A stretch of 64,000 bases of DNA, taken from Halobaculum magnesiiphilum. GTDB taxonomy: Archaea > Halobacteriota > Halobacteria > Halobacteriales > Haloferacaceae. The stretch spans positions 1,798,001 through 1,862,000 of the forward strand of contig NZ_CP081958.1 in the NCBI RefSeq assembly GCF_019823105.1. The letters are read 5' to 3'. Position numbers and translations under genes: made by a program. Shown here one piece after another: positions 51,960 through 61,102 of this stretch (within the stretch, counting starts at the first letter, position 1; each line of letters begins with the position of its first letter). The notes beneath the pieces were generated by a model. That model saw nothing but the letters and a program-made list of their open reading frames with translations. It made no database searches and was not told where the DNA came from.

Positions 51960-53288
51960 TCACGACGAACCCTCGCCGGCGTGCGATTCCTCGACGGGCA
52001 CGTACCGCACCGACACGTCGACCGTCGCGGGCTCGCCGATCCCTAACGGCGCCTCGGCGTCGTCGGCCAGGCGCGTCGCGAGCGCCTCGCCGATCCGCGG
52101 GGGCGTCGTTCCCGGCTCGTGGCCGACCGTCACCGTCACCGCGGTCGGCTGTCGGAAGGGGAACCCGCCGTACGTCACCGCCACGTCGAGCACGCGCGCG
52201 TCGCCGTCGAGCAGGGCGTCGGCCTCCTCGTGGGCGGCCGTCTCGAACTGCGCGCTCTGGTAGGAGGCGACCGTTACCCCGGCGAGCACGGCCGTCGACA
52301 GCAGGATGGCGACGCCGAGCACGCCGACCCGGCGAAGCGTCGTCGTCCGCGTCTCGTCGAGTCGCCAGAACGACTCCGGGCGATACCCCTTGTACCACAG
52401 CGTCGCGATCGCGGCGAAGTTGATCGCGGCGAAGTTGACGACGACGAGCAGCGCCGCCCCGGCGACGGTGCCGGGCCGCCCCCACGCGATCCCGATGCCG
52501 ACGACGGCCGTCGGCGGCACCAGCGCCGCCGCGATCATGACGCCCACGAGCGCCGAGGAGACGCCCGACGCCAGCGACAACGCGCCGGCGACCCCCGAAC
52601 CGAGCGCGATCGGCAGCGAGAGCACGTCCGGCGCGAGCCGCTCGCGCACCTCCGCGATCGAGAACACCTCCTCGACGCCGAACGGGACGACCCGTCCGTA
52701 TCTGAGCAGCGCCGCGAACGCGGCCGCGCTCGTCACCGCGAGGACGCCGCCGAACACCTGCAGCTTCACGCCCCGGACGAACAGCTCGTCGTCGTCGAGC
52801 ACGGTGCCGACGCTGGCGGCCATCGCCGGCCCGATCAGCGGCGCGATAACCATCGAGCCGACGACGACCGCCGCCGAGTCGAGCAGCAGCCCCGCGGTGG
52901 CGACGACGGTGCTGATCACCGTCATCGTCACGAACGCGCCGAGCCGGGGTGACATCTCGGACGCCCGCGCGTCCAGCTCCTCGCGGGCGATCCGGTCGCC
53001 GTTGCCCTCCTCGTCCTCCGCGTACCGCTCCTCCAGCTCCTCGAAGCGCTTCGAGACGACCGTCTCGGCGTTGAGGACGACCGTGTAGGCGTCGCGTTCG
53101 AGCCCGGCCTCGCGAAGTTCCGCGAGCACCGGCTCGACGGCCTCCGTCGGCAGCGGGAACGAGACGACCGCCGTGTACTCCCGGCCGCTGGTCTCGTCGG
53201 AGAGGACGTAGTCGATGCCCTCGTCGTCGAGCACCGAGAGGACGGTCTCCCGCTTGCCCGCCGGCACCATCACCTGAACGAGTCGCAC
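51960..53288 (-). CDS. DUF389/TIGR00341 membrane protein
   Basis: A 442-residue protein. An N-terminal soluble domain (MRLVQVMVPAGKRETVLSVL, about 1-80, related to an ACT-like fold) precedes about eight membrane segments with LLDSAAVVVGSMVIAPLIGPAMA as the signature. These widely spread proteins have unknown function. The C-terminal soluble domain (about 340-442) contains VAVTYGGFPFRQPTAVTVTV. The gene end is followed by TTCGTGTCACGC repeats. Confidence 0.85.
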   Translation of the reverse strand: MRLVQVMVPAGKRETVLSVLDDEGIDYVLSDETSGREYTAVVSFPLPTEAVEPVLAELREAGLERDAYTVVLNAETVVSKRFEELEERYAEDEEGNGDRIAREELDARASEMSPRLGAFVTMTVISTVVATAGLLLDSAAVVVGSMVIAPLIGPAMAASVGTVLDDDELFVRGVKLQVFGGVLAVTSAAAFAALLRYGRVVPFGVEEVFSIAEVRERLAPDVLSLPIALGSGVAGALSLASGVSSALVGVMIAAALVPPTAVVGIGIAWGRPGTVAGAALLVVVNFAAINFAAIATLWYKGYRPESFWRLDETRTTTLRRVGVLGVAILLSTAVLAGVTVASYQSAQFETAAHEEADALLDGDARVLDVAVTYGGFPFRQPTAVTVTVGHEPGTTPPRIGEALATRLADDAEAPLGIGEPATVDVSVRYVPVEESHAGEGSS

Positions 53289-53372
53289 GCCGGTGCTACA
53301 GGAGGCGGTGAGTTAAGCGAAGGGGGATGGAAAGCCGATATGGTCCGGATCGGCGGGGGAATCGTCCGCGAA

Positions 53373-53873
53373 CTATACCTCGGGTGTGGGTAGTTCCGGC
53401 TCGGTCCGGTACGCCGCGACGTGCCAACGGTCCCTGAGCGATCCGTACACCGATTCGGTCAGGGATTGAGCGTCTCCGACTAACGACCGAACGTTCTCCG
53501 CCGGGAGGTCGCCCCGGTCCCCGGAGACGGAGACGATGTGGAGCCTGTTAATGTAGTCGTAGAGCCCGTATAGATCCGACAGCTCTCGCTGTTCATCGTC
53601 GGTGAGATCGAACCGCAATTTCGGCGTTCGCGTCTCCAGTCTGTCCCGTGCCGTCGTTCGAAGTCCGTTGTGAATGACTCCGTCCCACGAGTCGCCACGG
53701 GTTCGGTCCGAGATCTTCTGTAGACTTCGGTAGTTCCGTCGTAGTTCGGTTAGGACCGAGTACTTGCTGCGCTGTCGTTCGATGGTGTTCGCGACGAGGT
53801 GATAGACGGCAGCGCCGGCCAGTGCGGACCCCGTGGATGATAGGAGTATCTGTGTGATACTGAACGTCGCCAT
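53373..53873 (-). CDS. Lower-G+C cassette gene A: membrane-anchored helical protein
   Basis: A 166-residue protein: one N-terminal membrane segment (ITQILLSSTGSALAGAAVYHLV), then charged helices (RSKYSVLTELRRNYRSLQKISDRTRGDSWDGVIHNGL) and a C-terminal stretch with RWHVAAYRTEPELPTPEV. No family is recognised. The DNA has clearly lower G+C and different codon use than flanking genes, which suggests recent transfer. It starts five bases after gene B, so the two form a pair. Confidence 0.55.
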   Translation of the reverse strand: MATFSITQILLSSTGSALAGAAVYHLVANTIERQRSKYSVLTELRRNYRSLQKISDRTRGDSWDGVIHNGLRTTARDRLETRTPKLRFDLTDDEQRELSDLYGLYDYINRLHIVSVSGDRGDLPAENVRSLVGDAQSLTESVYGSLRDRWHVAAYRTEPELPTPEV

Positions 53874-53877
53874 TCGT

Positions 53878-54168
53878 TCACCCGATCTCCGATTCGATGT
53901 CGTCGAGGGTATCCCCGATCTCGTCGATATTGTCCCGTATCTCTCGGAGTACTTGCGTGATGGGTGACAGCGATCCACTTCCCCCGGAACCACCGGATCC
54001 AGATCCTCCCATACCCGTCGATCCATCGTCGTCATTTCCGGGGAACGGCACGACCTGATCTTGGTCAATTACGACGACGGGGTCCGCGTGGGCGAACAAA
54101 CTGAGGATCTCCTCCTGCCGCTCTTCGATGCGATCGACTCTCTTCTCTAGTGGCTCGTCTGTCCCCAT
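53878..54168 (-). CDS. Lower-G+C cassette gene B: short coiled-coil protein
   Basis: A 96-residue protein: an N-terminal coiled coil (EPLEKRVDRIEERQEEILSL), a short strand (DPVVVIDQDQVVPFP), a Gly/Ser-rich linker and a second helix (ITQVLREIRDNIDEIGDTLDDIESEIG). Two helices of this kind suggest an oligomerising adaptor. It precedes gene A by a few bases. Composition matches gene A, and the very A+T-rich upstream DNA supports its own promoter. Function unknown. Confidence 0.5.
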   Translation of the reverse strand: MGTDEPLEKRVDRIEERQEEILSLFAHADPVVVIDQDQVVPFPGNDDDGSTGMGGSGSGGSGGSGSLSPITQVLREIRDNIDEIGDTLDDIESEIG

Positions 54169-54211
54169 ACACACAAATATAATAATTATTACACATAAAT
54201 TTTTGCTCCGA
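54169..54211 (-). promoter_or_regulatory. A+T-rich promoter of the two-gene cassette
   Basis: An almost entirely A/T block (ATAATAATTATT-type sequence near 54178-54191 and ATAAATTTTT near 54195) directly precedes gene B. It is the most A+T-rich short stretch in the window and could contain a strong TATA box or mark a foreign boundary. Confidence 0.5.
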
Positions 54212-54243
54212 TCGTTCCGTGATCGGTGTTCCTGGTCGAATAC

Positions 54244-54969
54244 TTAGTCCATCGGCGCGAGTCGACGCAACACCGGGATCGACTCCAGCTTCCCGGCCGG
54301 CAGCGCGTCCCAGTCGACGCCGTCGGGTCGCGCGGGCGGGTCGCCGTCGCGGGCGTCCGCCGTCCGGATCGTCCGCTCGGGGGTGCAGATCAGGTCCAGC
54401 GGCACGTCGTGGGCGTCCAGGTCGACCTCCTCGTCGACGACCTGCATCCCGTGGACGGTCGTCGCCACCGAGGTCGCGTCGTCGACGGCGCCCAGCTCCG
54501 ACAGCACGGCGAACTCCAGGTCGGCGAACCCCTCGCCCTTCCCGACCCGGCCGCCGGCCTCCGTGACGGCGACGCTCCCGGAGACGATCAGGTCGACGTG
54601 GGGCACCTCGTCGGGGCCGACGGGGACGCCGTGGGTCGAGGAGCCCGAGACGGTCGTCGCCTCGTCGATGTCCGGCACCTCGTCGGGAGCGAGCCGGAGG
54701 AACGGCTCCTCCTCCCGGAGCCGCGGCACCGCCATGTAGACCGTCTTGCCCGCGCGCAGGGCCGCACGGCGGACCGGGAGCTGCGGCGCGTCCGGGTTCG
54801 CCTTGACCGCGTCGGCGTCGGCCCATTCCTCGGTCGCCGTGAGGCGATCGCGGGCGTCGTCGGCCCCCGCGAAGTTCGGGATCCGGCCGTGGGGCGGGAA
54901 CGGGAACCGGGCCTCGCCCGACGCCTCCAAGTCGTCCCAGATCCGCTCGCGGAGGGGCTGTTTCTCCAT
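54244..54969 (-). CDS. 5-formyltetrahydrofolate cyclo-ligase-like protein
   Basis: A 241-residue protein of the MTHFS fold. It reads MEKQPLRERIWDDLEASGEA, then ADAVKANPDAPQLPVRRAALRAGKTVYM; the ATP-binding GRVGKGEGFADLEFAVL (near 150-166) replaces the G-x-G-(x)-G-Y-Y loop of classical enzymes. This is the MTHFSD-like branch. It may recycle 5-formyl-THF or act on a pterin. ATG at 54969 is preferred. It ends just past the cassette, 76 bp from gene B. Confidence 0.8.
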   Translation of the reverse strand: MEKQPLRERIWDDLEASGEARFPFPPHGRIPNFAGADDARDRLTATEEWADADAVKANPDAPQLPVRRAALRAGKTVYMAVPRLREEEPFLRLAPDEVPDIDEATTVSGSSTHGVPVGPDEVPHVDLIVSGSVAVTEAGGRVGKGEGFADLEFAVLSELGAVDDATSVATTVHGMQVVDEEVDLDAHDVPLDLICTPERTIRTADARDGDPPARPDGVDWDALPAGKLESIPVLRRLAPMD

Positions 54970-55129
54970 GGTCGTGTGGGATGGTCCTCGACTGATAAAA
55001 CGTCGCGCTCGACGCTGTGTGGCAAGGCTTGACCCGAGCCGACCCGTCCCGCCGTCGCTGTCGCCGTCGCTCCGTCCGTCCCGCATGGGAAGGTACCGAC
55101 TGACCTCCCCGCGTAACCGGCAATTGATC

Positions 55130-55159
55130 CAACCTGTAGTAATGTTTTTGTGTAGGTTG
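55130..55159 (+). promoter_or_regulatory. Inverted repeat in the promoter of the BMP-type operon
   Basis: CAACCT (55130-55135) and AGGTTG (55154-55159) form a perfect dyad 18 bases apart, enclosing a T-rich TAATGTTTTTG (55139-55149) that lies 29-39 bases before the ATG at 55178. The dyad flanks the TATA-like region and could bind a repressor or activator of nucleoside uptake. Confidence 0.5.
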
Positions 55160-55177
55160 CATGATCGTTCACCAGAG

Positions 55178-56404
55178 ATGAGAAATCCCGACGGTGACAC
55201 CACGGACGACGTATCGCGTTCCGAGCCCTCCCGCCGTTCGGTCGACCGCCGCACCCTCCTCTCGTCGGGCGCGGCAGTCCTCGGCGGGACGGTCCTCGCC
55301 GGCTGTACGGGCGGCGGCGGCGGGAACGGCGACGACGGAAACGGTGACGGCGGCGGGAACGGTGACGGCGGCGGGAACGGCGACGACGGCGGCAACGGCG
55401 GTGACGATGGGGGCGACGGCGGCGACAATGGAGGCGAGACGACGAACGTCGCCATCGTCTCCAGCCCGGCGGGGTTCGACGACAACGCGTTCAACGACCT
55501 CGCGCTGGAGGGACTCCAGTCGGCCGCCGAGGAGTACGACATCGAGATCAACGAGGTCGAGGAGACCGAACAGGCCCAGTACCAGTCCACGCAGTCGGAA
55601 CTGGCCGCCAGCGGCGACTACGACCTCATCGTGCTGGTGTCGTACAACCACACCGAGGCGCTCACGCAGAACGCCGTCGACTACCCCGACCAGAACTGGA
55701 TGCTGATCAACGACCACGTGGACGAGCCGAACGTGGCCGGCTACACGTGGGCCAACCACGAGATGTCGTACCTCGCGGGCGTCCTCGGCGGGACGATGAC
55801 GACCCAGGAGCTCTCACATGACGGCAGCGAGACGGACCCCGGCTCCGCCCAGATCGGCTTCGTCGGCGGGGTCGACGGGTCGCTCATCAACGCCTTCGAG
55901 CGCTCGTACGTCGCCGGCGCCGAGTGGGTCAACTCCGACGTCGAGGTCAACGTCGGCTACATCGGCGACTACACCGACACCGACACCGCGGCCGACATCG
56001 CCAGCTCGCAGTACGACGACGGCGCCGACATCGTCTACCACGCCGCCGCCGCCGCGGGCCGGGGGGTCTTCGAGGCCGCCCAGAGCAACGGCCGCTTCGC
56101 CATCGGCGTCGACGCCGACCAGTCGGTGACGCTCCCGGACTTCCAGGACGTCATCCTCGGCTCGGCGGTGAAGTACATCAACGAGGGGACCCGCGAGGTC
56201 GCCGTCGCCGTCGCGGAGGGGAACTTCGGGTCGGTCACCGGCCCGAACACCCTCGGGCTGGAGGAGGGGGGCGTCGACTGCGTCATCGGGCAGGCGTTCG
56301 AGGGCGAGCTTCCCGACGCGGTCTCGCAGAACCTCGAGGAGGCCAAGCAGGGCATCGTCGACGGCGACATCGACGTTCCCTGTACCGCCTCCGGCTGCAA
56401 CTGA
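55178..56404 (+). CDS. BMP-family substrate-binding lipoprotein
   Basis: A 408-residue protein. The twin-arginine signal (SVDRRTLLSSGAAVLGGTV) ends at LAGC and is followed by a 45-residue Gly/Asp/Asn linker. The mature domain is of the Bmp/PnrA family of purine nucleoside binders: VAIVSSPAGFDDNAFNDLALEG, LIVLVSYNHTEALTQNAVDY and GIGVDADQSVTLPD-like (AIGVDADQSVTLPDFQDV). It is the lead gene of an ABC importer with ATPase and two permeases following. The likely substrate is a nucleoside such as guanosine or inosine; this is inference. Confidence 0.9.
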   Translation: MRNPDGDTTDDVSRSEPSRRSVDRRTLLSSGAAVLGGTVLAGCTGGGGGNGDDGNGDGGGNGDGGGNGDDGGNGGDDGGDGGDNGGETTNVAIVSSPAGFDDNAFNDLALEGLQSAAEEYDIEINEVEETEQAQYQSTQSELAASGDYDLIVLVSYNHTEALTQNAVDYPDQNWMLINDHVDEPNVAGYTWANHEMSYLAGVLGGTMTTQELSHDGSETDPGSAQIGFVGGVDGSLINAFERSYVAGAEWVNSDVEVNVGYIGDYTDTDTAADIASSQYDDGADIVYHAAAAAGRGVFEAAQSNGRFAIGVDADQSVTLPDFQDVILGSAVKYINEGTREVAVAVAEGNFGSVTGPNTLGLEEGGVDCVIGQAFEGELPDAVSQNLEEAKQGIVDGDIDVPCTASGCN

Positions 56405-56482
56405 CCCGAGCGCGGTCGGGGTTCCCTACGATCGAGACTTCTCTATGACTTCCGTGTTCCATCATGACCGCCGTACTCCACC

Positions 56483-58159
56483 ATGACTGACGCAGGACCG
56501 CCCGCCGTCCGGCTCGACGGCATCACGAAACGCTTCGGCGACGTCGTCGCCAACGACGGGGTCGACTTCACGCTCGACCGGGGATCGGTCCACGCCCTCC
56601 TCGGCGAGAACGGCTCGGGCAAGACGACGCTGATGAGCGTCCTCTACGGGCTGTACGACCAGGACGAGGGGACCATCGTCGTCGACGGCGAGGACCGAAC
56701 GTTCGAGTCCCCGCGGGACGCGATGGACGCCGGCGTCGGCATGATCCACCAGCACTTCCAGCTCGTGGGGCCGATGACCGTCCTCCAGAACGTGATCCTC
56801 GGCCACGAGCCGACCGAGAACGGCCTCGTCGACGAGGCGGACGCGCGCGAGGACATCGAGGCGATCTGCGACCGGTACGGCTTCGACGTCGACGAGCACC
56901 TCGACGAGCGCGTCGTCGACCTCGACCTCGGCGTGCGCCAGCGCGTCGAGATCGTCAAGAGCCTCTACCGGGGCGCGGAGATCCTCGTCCTCGACGAGCC
57001 GACGGCGGTGCTCACGCCCCAGGAGGTCGAGGGCCTCGTCGACGTGATGACCGACCTCGCCGCCGACGGCCGGTCGCTCGTGTTCATCACGCACAAGCTC
57101 GACGAGGCGCTGTCGGTCGCCGACGAGGTCACGGTCCTGCGCGACGGCGAGGCCGTCGGCACCGTCGACGCGGCGACCACGACCGAGCAGGAGCTCGCCC
57201 GGATGATGGTCGGGCGCGAGGTGCTGTTCGACCGTCGCCCCCGCGAGACGGCGCCCGGCGACCCGATCCTCCGGACCGAGGGGCTCCGGGTCACGGGCGA
57301 CCGCGGGCTCGAACAGGTGACAGACGTCGACCTCACGGTCCGCGAGGGGGAGGTCCTCGGGATCGCCGGCGTCCAGGGCAACGGCCAGACGGAACTGGTC
57401 GAGGCGATCACCGGGCTCCGGTCGGTCGACTCGGGGACGGTCAGCTTCGACGGCGAGGACATCACCGGGCTGAGTCGCCGGGAGCGTATCCGCTTGGGGA
57501 TCGTCTACATCCCGGAGGACCGCCAGACGGAGGGGCTGGTACAGGACTACGACCTCGTTCGGAACGCGCTGCTGGGCAACCAGACCGTCGAGCCGTACGT
57601 CGAGCGAGGGTTCATCGACTGGCCGGCGGTCCGCGAGCACGCGGCCGACATCGTCGACGAGTACGACGTCCAGCCCCCGACCGTCGAGTCGGAGGCCGCG
57701 TCGCTGTCGGGCGGGAACCAGCAGAAGTTCATCGTCGGTCGCGAGATCGAACACGACCCCGACGTCATCGTCGCCTCGCACCCGACGCGCGGCGTCGACA
57801 TCGGCTCGATCGAGTTCATCCACGACCGCCTGCTCGACCGCCGCGACGAGGGGCTCGCGGTGCTGCTCGTCTCCTCGAAACTGGAGGAGATACGGAAGCT
57901 GTCGGACCGCATCGCGGTGATGTACGAGGGCGAGTTCATCGACACCGTGGACCCCGAGACCGTGACCGAGGAGGAACTCGGCCTGCTGATGGCCGGGCGT
58001 CGCCTCGACGCCGCCGGCGACGCCGACGGCGTGGGCGACGAGAGCGCCGCGGATGACGCCGACGACACGAACGACGCCGGTCGCCCGGACGCGACGGCCG
58101 AGCCCGGGGACTCGGACGACGGCTCCGCGACCCCTCGGGACTCCGAGGTGGAACGGTGA
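56483..58159 (+). CDS. Nucleoside-type ABC importer ATPase with two NBDs
   Basis: A 558-residue fusion of two ATPase domains, as in RbsA/NupA. NBD1: Walker A LLGENGSGKTT (near 38), signature LDLGVRQRVEIVK (a variant) and Walker B ILVLDEPTAVL. NBD2: degenerate Walker A GVQGNGQTE (near 297), signature LSGGNQQKFIVGREI and DVIVASHPTRGVD. An acidic disordered tail of about 45 residues follows. Its end overlaps the permease start by 4 bases (GTGA). Confidence 0.93.
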   Translation: MTDAGPPAVRLDGITKRFGDVVANDGVDFTLDRGSVHALLGENGSGKTTLMSVLYGLYDQDEGTIVVDGEDRTFESPRDAMDAGVGMIHQHFQLVGPMTVLQNVILGHEPTENGLVDEADAREDIEAICDRYGFDVDEHLDERVVDLDLGVRQRVEIVKSLYRGAEILVLDEPTAVLTPQEVEGLVDVMTDLAADGRSLVFITHKLDEALSVADEVTVLRDGEAVGTVDAATTTEQELARMMVGREVLFDRRPRETAPGDPILRTEGLRVTGDRGLEQVTDVDLTVREGEVLGIAGVQGNGQTELVEAITGLRSVDSGTVSFDGEDITGLSRRERIRLGIVYIPEDRQTEGLVQDYDLVRNALLGNQTVEPYVERGFIDWPAVREHAADIVDEYDVQPPTVESEAASLSGGNQQKFIVGREIEHDPDVIVASHPTRGVDIGSIEFIHDRLLDRRDEGLAVLLVSSKLEEIRKLSDRIAVMYEGEFIDTVDPETVTEEELGLLMAGRRLDAAGDADGVGDESAADDADDTNDAGRPDATAEPGDSDDGSATPRDSEVER

Positions 58160-59289
58160 GCGACGACGACCCGGGTCGGGCCCGCGCCCTGCTCGACGAC
58201 GCCGCCGTCCGGATTCTGGAGGCGTCCGCGCTCCAGCGGCTCGGCATCGCGATGGCCTCGACCGCGCTCGCGCTGGCGATCGGGCTGGTCGTCGTCGCCG
58301 CCGCGGGCTACGACCCCGTGACGTTCCTCGCGGACGTGTTCGAGGGCGCCTTCGGCGACGAGAACTCGATCGGGCGGACGCTGAAGTTCACGACGATGTT
58401 CGTCCTCGTCGGCGTCGCCGTCGCGGTCGCGTTCCGCGCGGGCGTGTTCAACATCGGCGTCCAGGGGCAGTTCATCGTCGGCGGCTTCGCCACCGTCGTC
58501 GCCATCCTCTGGCTCGCGCCGCTGCTCCCCGCCGGCACCGTCGGCGGCCTCGCGCTGCTCGTGCTCGGGACGCTCGCGGGCGTCGTCGCCGGCGGACTCT
58601 ACGCCGCGATCCCGGGCGCGCTGAAGGCGTACGGCGACGCCAACGAGATCATCACGACGATCATGTTGAACTTCATCGCGGTCGGCGTCGTCGGCTACCT
58701 CGTCGAGGGGCCGCTGCGCGGCGAGGGGAACCGCGCGCCCAACACCGCCCGCATCCCGGAGTACGTGTCGCTCCCGTCGGTCGTCTTCGACAGTCCCGAC
58801 TTCTCGCTCGTGGGCCTCGCGGTCGCGCTCGTCGTCGTCGGGGTCGTCTCGGTCGTCATGATCCGCACGCGGGTCGGCTACGACATGGTGACGAGCGGCC
58901 ACCAGGAGGCGGCCGCGACGTTCTCCGGCGTCGACGCCGGGCGGACCGTCGTCACGACGATGGCGTTCTCGGGGATGGTCGCCGGCGTCGCGGGCGCCGT
59001 CTTCGCGATCATGATCCAGGGCTACTACAGCGACCCGGGCGGCGTCGCGACGTACGGCTTCGACGCCATCGCGGTCAGCCTGCTCGCGGCGAACAACCCG
59101 CTGGGCGTCGTCCCCGCCGCCCTGCTGTTCGGCGGGCTCGACTCGGCGGGGACCCACATCGGCATCAACAGCGACGTACCCCCGCAGCTGATCGACGGGA
59201 TCGTCGGGCTCGTCGTCCTGTTCGTGGCCGCCCCGGAGCTGTTCCGGATGGCCGCCCGGCGGACGGGCCTCGGGGGTGAGCGCCGATGA
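58156..59289 (+). CDS. ABC transporter permease, BMP/nucleoside type (first)
   Basis: A 377-residue permease with about nine membrane segments. It shows the branched pattern of the BmpC/NupP group: FRAGVFNIGVQGQFIVGGFATVVA, NEIITTIMLNFIAVGVVGYLV and the EAA-like coupling motif with IRTRVGYDMVTSGHQEAAATFSG. The start is GTG overlapping the ATPase. It pairs with the next permease. Confidence 0.92.
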   Translation: MSDDDPGRARALLDDAAVRILEASALQRLGIAMASTALALAIGLVVVAAAGYDPVTFLADVFEGAFGDENSIGRTLKFTTMFVLVGVAVAVAFRAGVFNIGVQGQFIVGGFATVVAILWLAPLLPAGTVGGLALLVLGTLAGVVAGGLYAAIPGALKAYGDANEIITTIMLNFIAVGVVGYLVEGPLRGEGNRAPNTARIPEYVSLPSVVFDSPDFSLVGLAVALVVVGVVSVVMIRTRVGYDMVTSGHQEAAATFSGVDAGRTVVTTMAFSGMVAGVAGAVFAIMIQGYYSDPGGVATYGFDAIAVSLLAANNPLGVVPAALLFGGLDSAGTHIGINSDVPPQLIDGIVGLVVLFVAAPELFRMAARRTGLGGERR

Positions 59290-60335
59290 GCGTCGCCGGC
59301 TACGTCGAGCGGAACCGGCTCGGGATCGGCGGCGCCGTCGCGACGGTCCTGCTGGCGCTGGTGCTGGCGGTCGCGTTCGATCTCCCGGTCGAGAGCATCG
59401 TGACGGTCGGGTTCGTCGAGCGGTCGCTCCAGGCGGCCACGCCGATCGCGCTGGCGGCCATCGGCGGGCTGTACGCCGAGAAGAGCGGCGTGTTCAACAT
59501 CGGCCTCGAAGGGTTCATGATCCTCGGGGCGGCCAACGCGGCGGCGTTCGTCTGGCTGATCGGCGGGGAGTCGCCGACGCAGGGCGACCTCTGGCTCGCC
59601 ATCGTCGCCGCGGTCCTGGTGAGCCTGGTGTACACGCTGCTGTTCGCCGTGCTGCTCGTCCGGTACCGGGCCGACCAGATCGTCGCCGGCCTCGCCGTCT
59701 GGTTCATCGGGCTCGGGTTCGGGCCGTTCTCGGCGGTGCTGATCTGGGGCAACCGGAACAGTCCCGGGCTGGTGAGCGTGAACGACCTGACGGTGCCGGT
59801 GCTCGCGGACGTGCCCGTTCTCGGGCCGATCCTCTTCGACACCTCGCCGCTGGTGCTCGCCACGGCCGTCGTCGCCGTCGCCGCCTGGGTGTTCCTGTAC
59901 CGGACCCGGTACGGCTACTGGATCCAGGCCGCCGGCGAGAACCCCGAGGCGCTGGACACCGCCGGGGTGAACGTCAGGCGCGTGCGCTACGCGTCGGTGC
60001 TGTTCTCCGGCGCGATGGCCGGCCTCGCCGGCGCGGTGCTGTTCGCCCACGCCGGGTCGTTCACCGGCACCGGCGACACGATGGTCAACGGCCGCGGCTG
60101 GATCGGCATCGTCGCGTACCTGTTCGGCAACTACAACCCCGTCGGCGCGGCCGCGGCCGCGCTGCTGTTCGGCGGGCTGGACATGCTGCAGATCCAGTTC
60201 CAGACGGCCGGGATCGAGCTGCCGAACCGGCTCGTGAACCTGTTCCCGTACGTCGCGGTCGTGATCGTGTTGACCGTCTGGGGCTCCACGCGGATGCCCT
60301 CGGCCGTCGGCGAGTCCTACGAGACGGAGGAGTGA
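59286..60335 (+). CDS. ABC transporter permease, BMP/nucleoside type (second)
   Basis: A 349-residue permease with about nine segments. The matching motif is EKSGVFNIGLEGFMILGAANAA, and the coupling helix region YRTRYGYWIQAAGENPEALDTAG carries the EAA-like Glu. The ATG overlaps the end of the first permease by four bases (ATGA). Together the four genes (55178-60335) form a complete importer operon. Confidence 0.92.
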   Translation: MSVAGYVERNRLGIGGAVATVLLALVLAVAFDLPVESIVTVGFVERSLQAATPIALAAIGGLYAEKSGVFNIGLEGFMILGAANAAAFVWLIGGESPTQGDLWLAIVAAVLVSLVYTLLFAVLLVRYRADQIVAGLAVWFIGLGFGPFSAVLIWGNRNSPGLVSVNDLTVPVLADVPVLGPILFDTSPLVLATAVVAVAAWVFLYRTRYGYWIQAAGENPEALDTAGVNVRRVRYASVLFSGAMAGLAGAVLFAHAGSFTGTGDTMVNGRGWIGIVAYLFGNYNPVGAAAAALLFGGLDMLQIQFQTAGIELPNRLVNLFPYVAVVIVLTVWGSTRMPSAVGESYETEE

Positions 60336-60395
60336 TCCCCGTCCGTCGGGGCTCCACCCGCGGCGCTTAACCCCCGCGGCGGTCCACCACCGGAC

Positions 60396-61028
60396 ATGAC
60401 CTTCGAGGGGCGACCGAACCGGGACGCCGAGGTGGTGCTCGTCGGGCGCTCGAACGTCGGCAAGTCGACGCTGATGCGTGAGTTGACCGGCCACGACGTG
60501 TCCACGGGCAAGAAGCCGGGCGTCACACGTCGGCCGAACCACTTCGACTGGACCGGCCAGTCGTTCATGTTCACCGACCTGCCCGGCTTCGGGTTCATGT
60601 CCGGCGTCGAGGAGGAGCAACGGGAGGCGATCAAGACCGACGTGGTCCGCTACGTCGAGGAGAACGCGGACTCGATCATCGCGGGCGTGCTCGTCGTCGA
60701 CGGGAAGTCGGTGATCGACATCATCGACCGCCACAGCGACGCGGGCGAGATCCCCCACGACGTGGAGCTGTTCGGGTTCCTGCAGGACGTGGACGTGGCG
60801 CCGGTCGTCGCGGTGAACAAGATGGACAAGGTGGACGACCGCGACGAGCGCCTGAACGAGCTGTGCGACCGGCTGGGGCTGTACCCGCCGTGGCAGCAGT
60901 GGTCGGGCGAGGGCGGCACGCTCGCGCCGATCACCGCCAAGAACGGGAGTATCGAGCCGCTGAAGGAGGCGCTGCGCGGGCACTTCCGGGAGGCGAAACG
61001 CGACGACCTGCTGCAGTTCGTGAAGTAG
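60396..61028 (+). CDS. engB: EngB GTP-binding protein
   Basis: A 210-residue TrmE-Era-EngA superfamily GTPase. G1 [15 protein letters not shown] (near 16-29), G2 [12 protein letters not shown]3 [14 protein letters not shown] and G4 NKMDKVDDR are present. Bacterial EngB helps 50S assembly; archaeal forms are presumed similar. It starts 60 bp after the permease and may belong to that transcript. Its end opens a 480-bp gap with the copy 4 element. Confidence 0.93.
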   Translation: MTFEGRPNRDAEVVLVGRSNVGKSTLMRELTGHDVSTGKKPGVTRRPNHFDWTGQSFMFTDLPGFGFMSGVEEEQREAIKTDVVRYVEENADSIIAGVLVVDGKSVIDIIDRHSDAGEIPHDVELFGFLQDVDVAPVVAVNKMDKVDDRDERLNELCDRLGLYPPWQQWSGEGGTLAPITAKNGSIEPLKEALRGHFREAKRDDLLQFVK

Positions 61029-61102
61029 TTCGTATTCGGTCGGACTGGTTCGAGCTGTTCTACTTGCTCGGTGACGACGACGGCTTCGATGACTACGACC
61101 TC

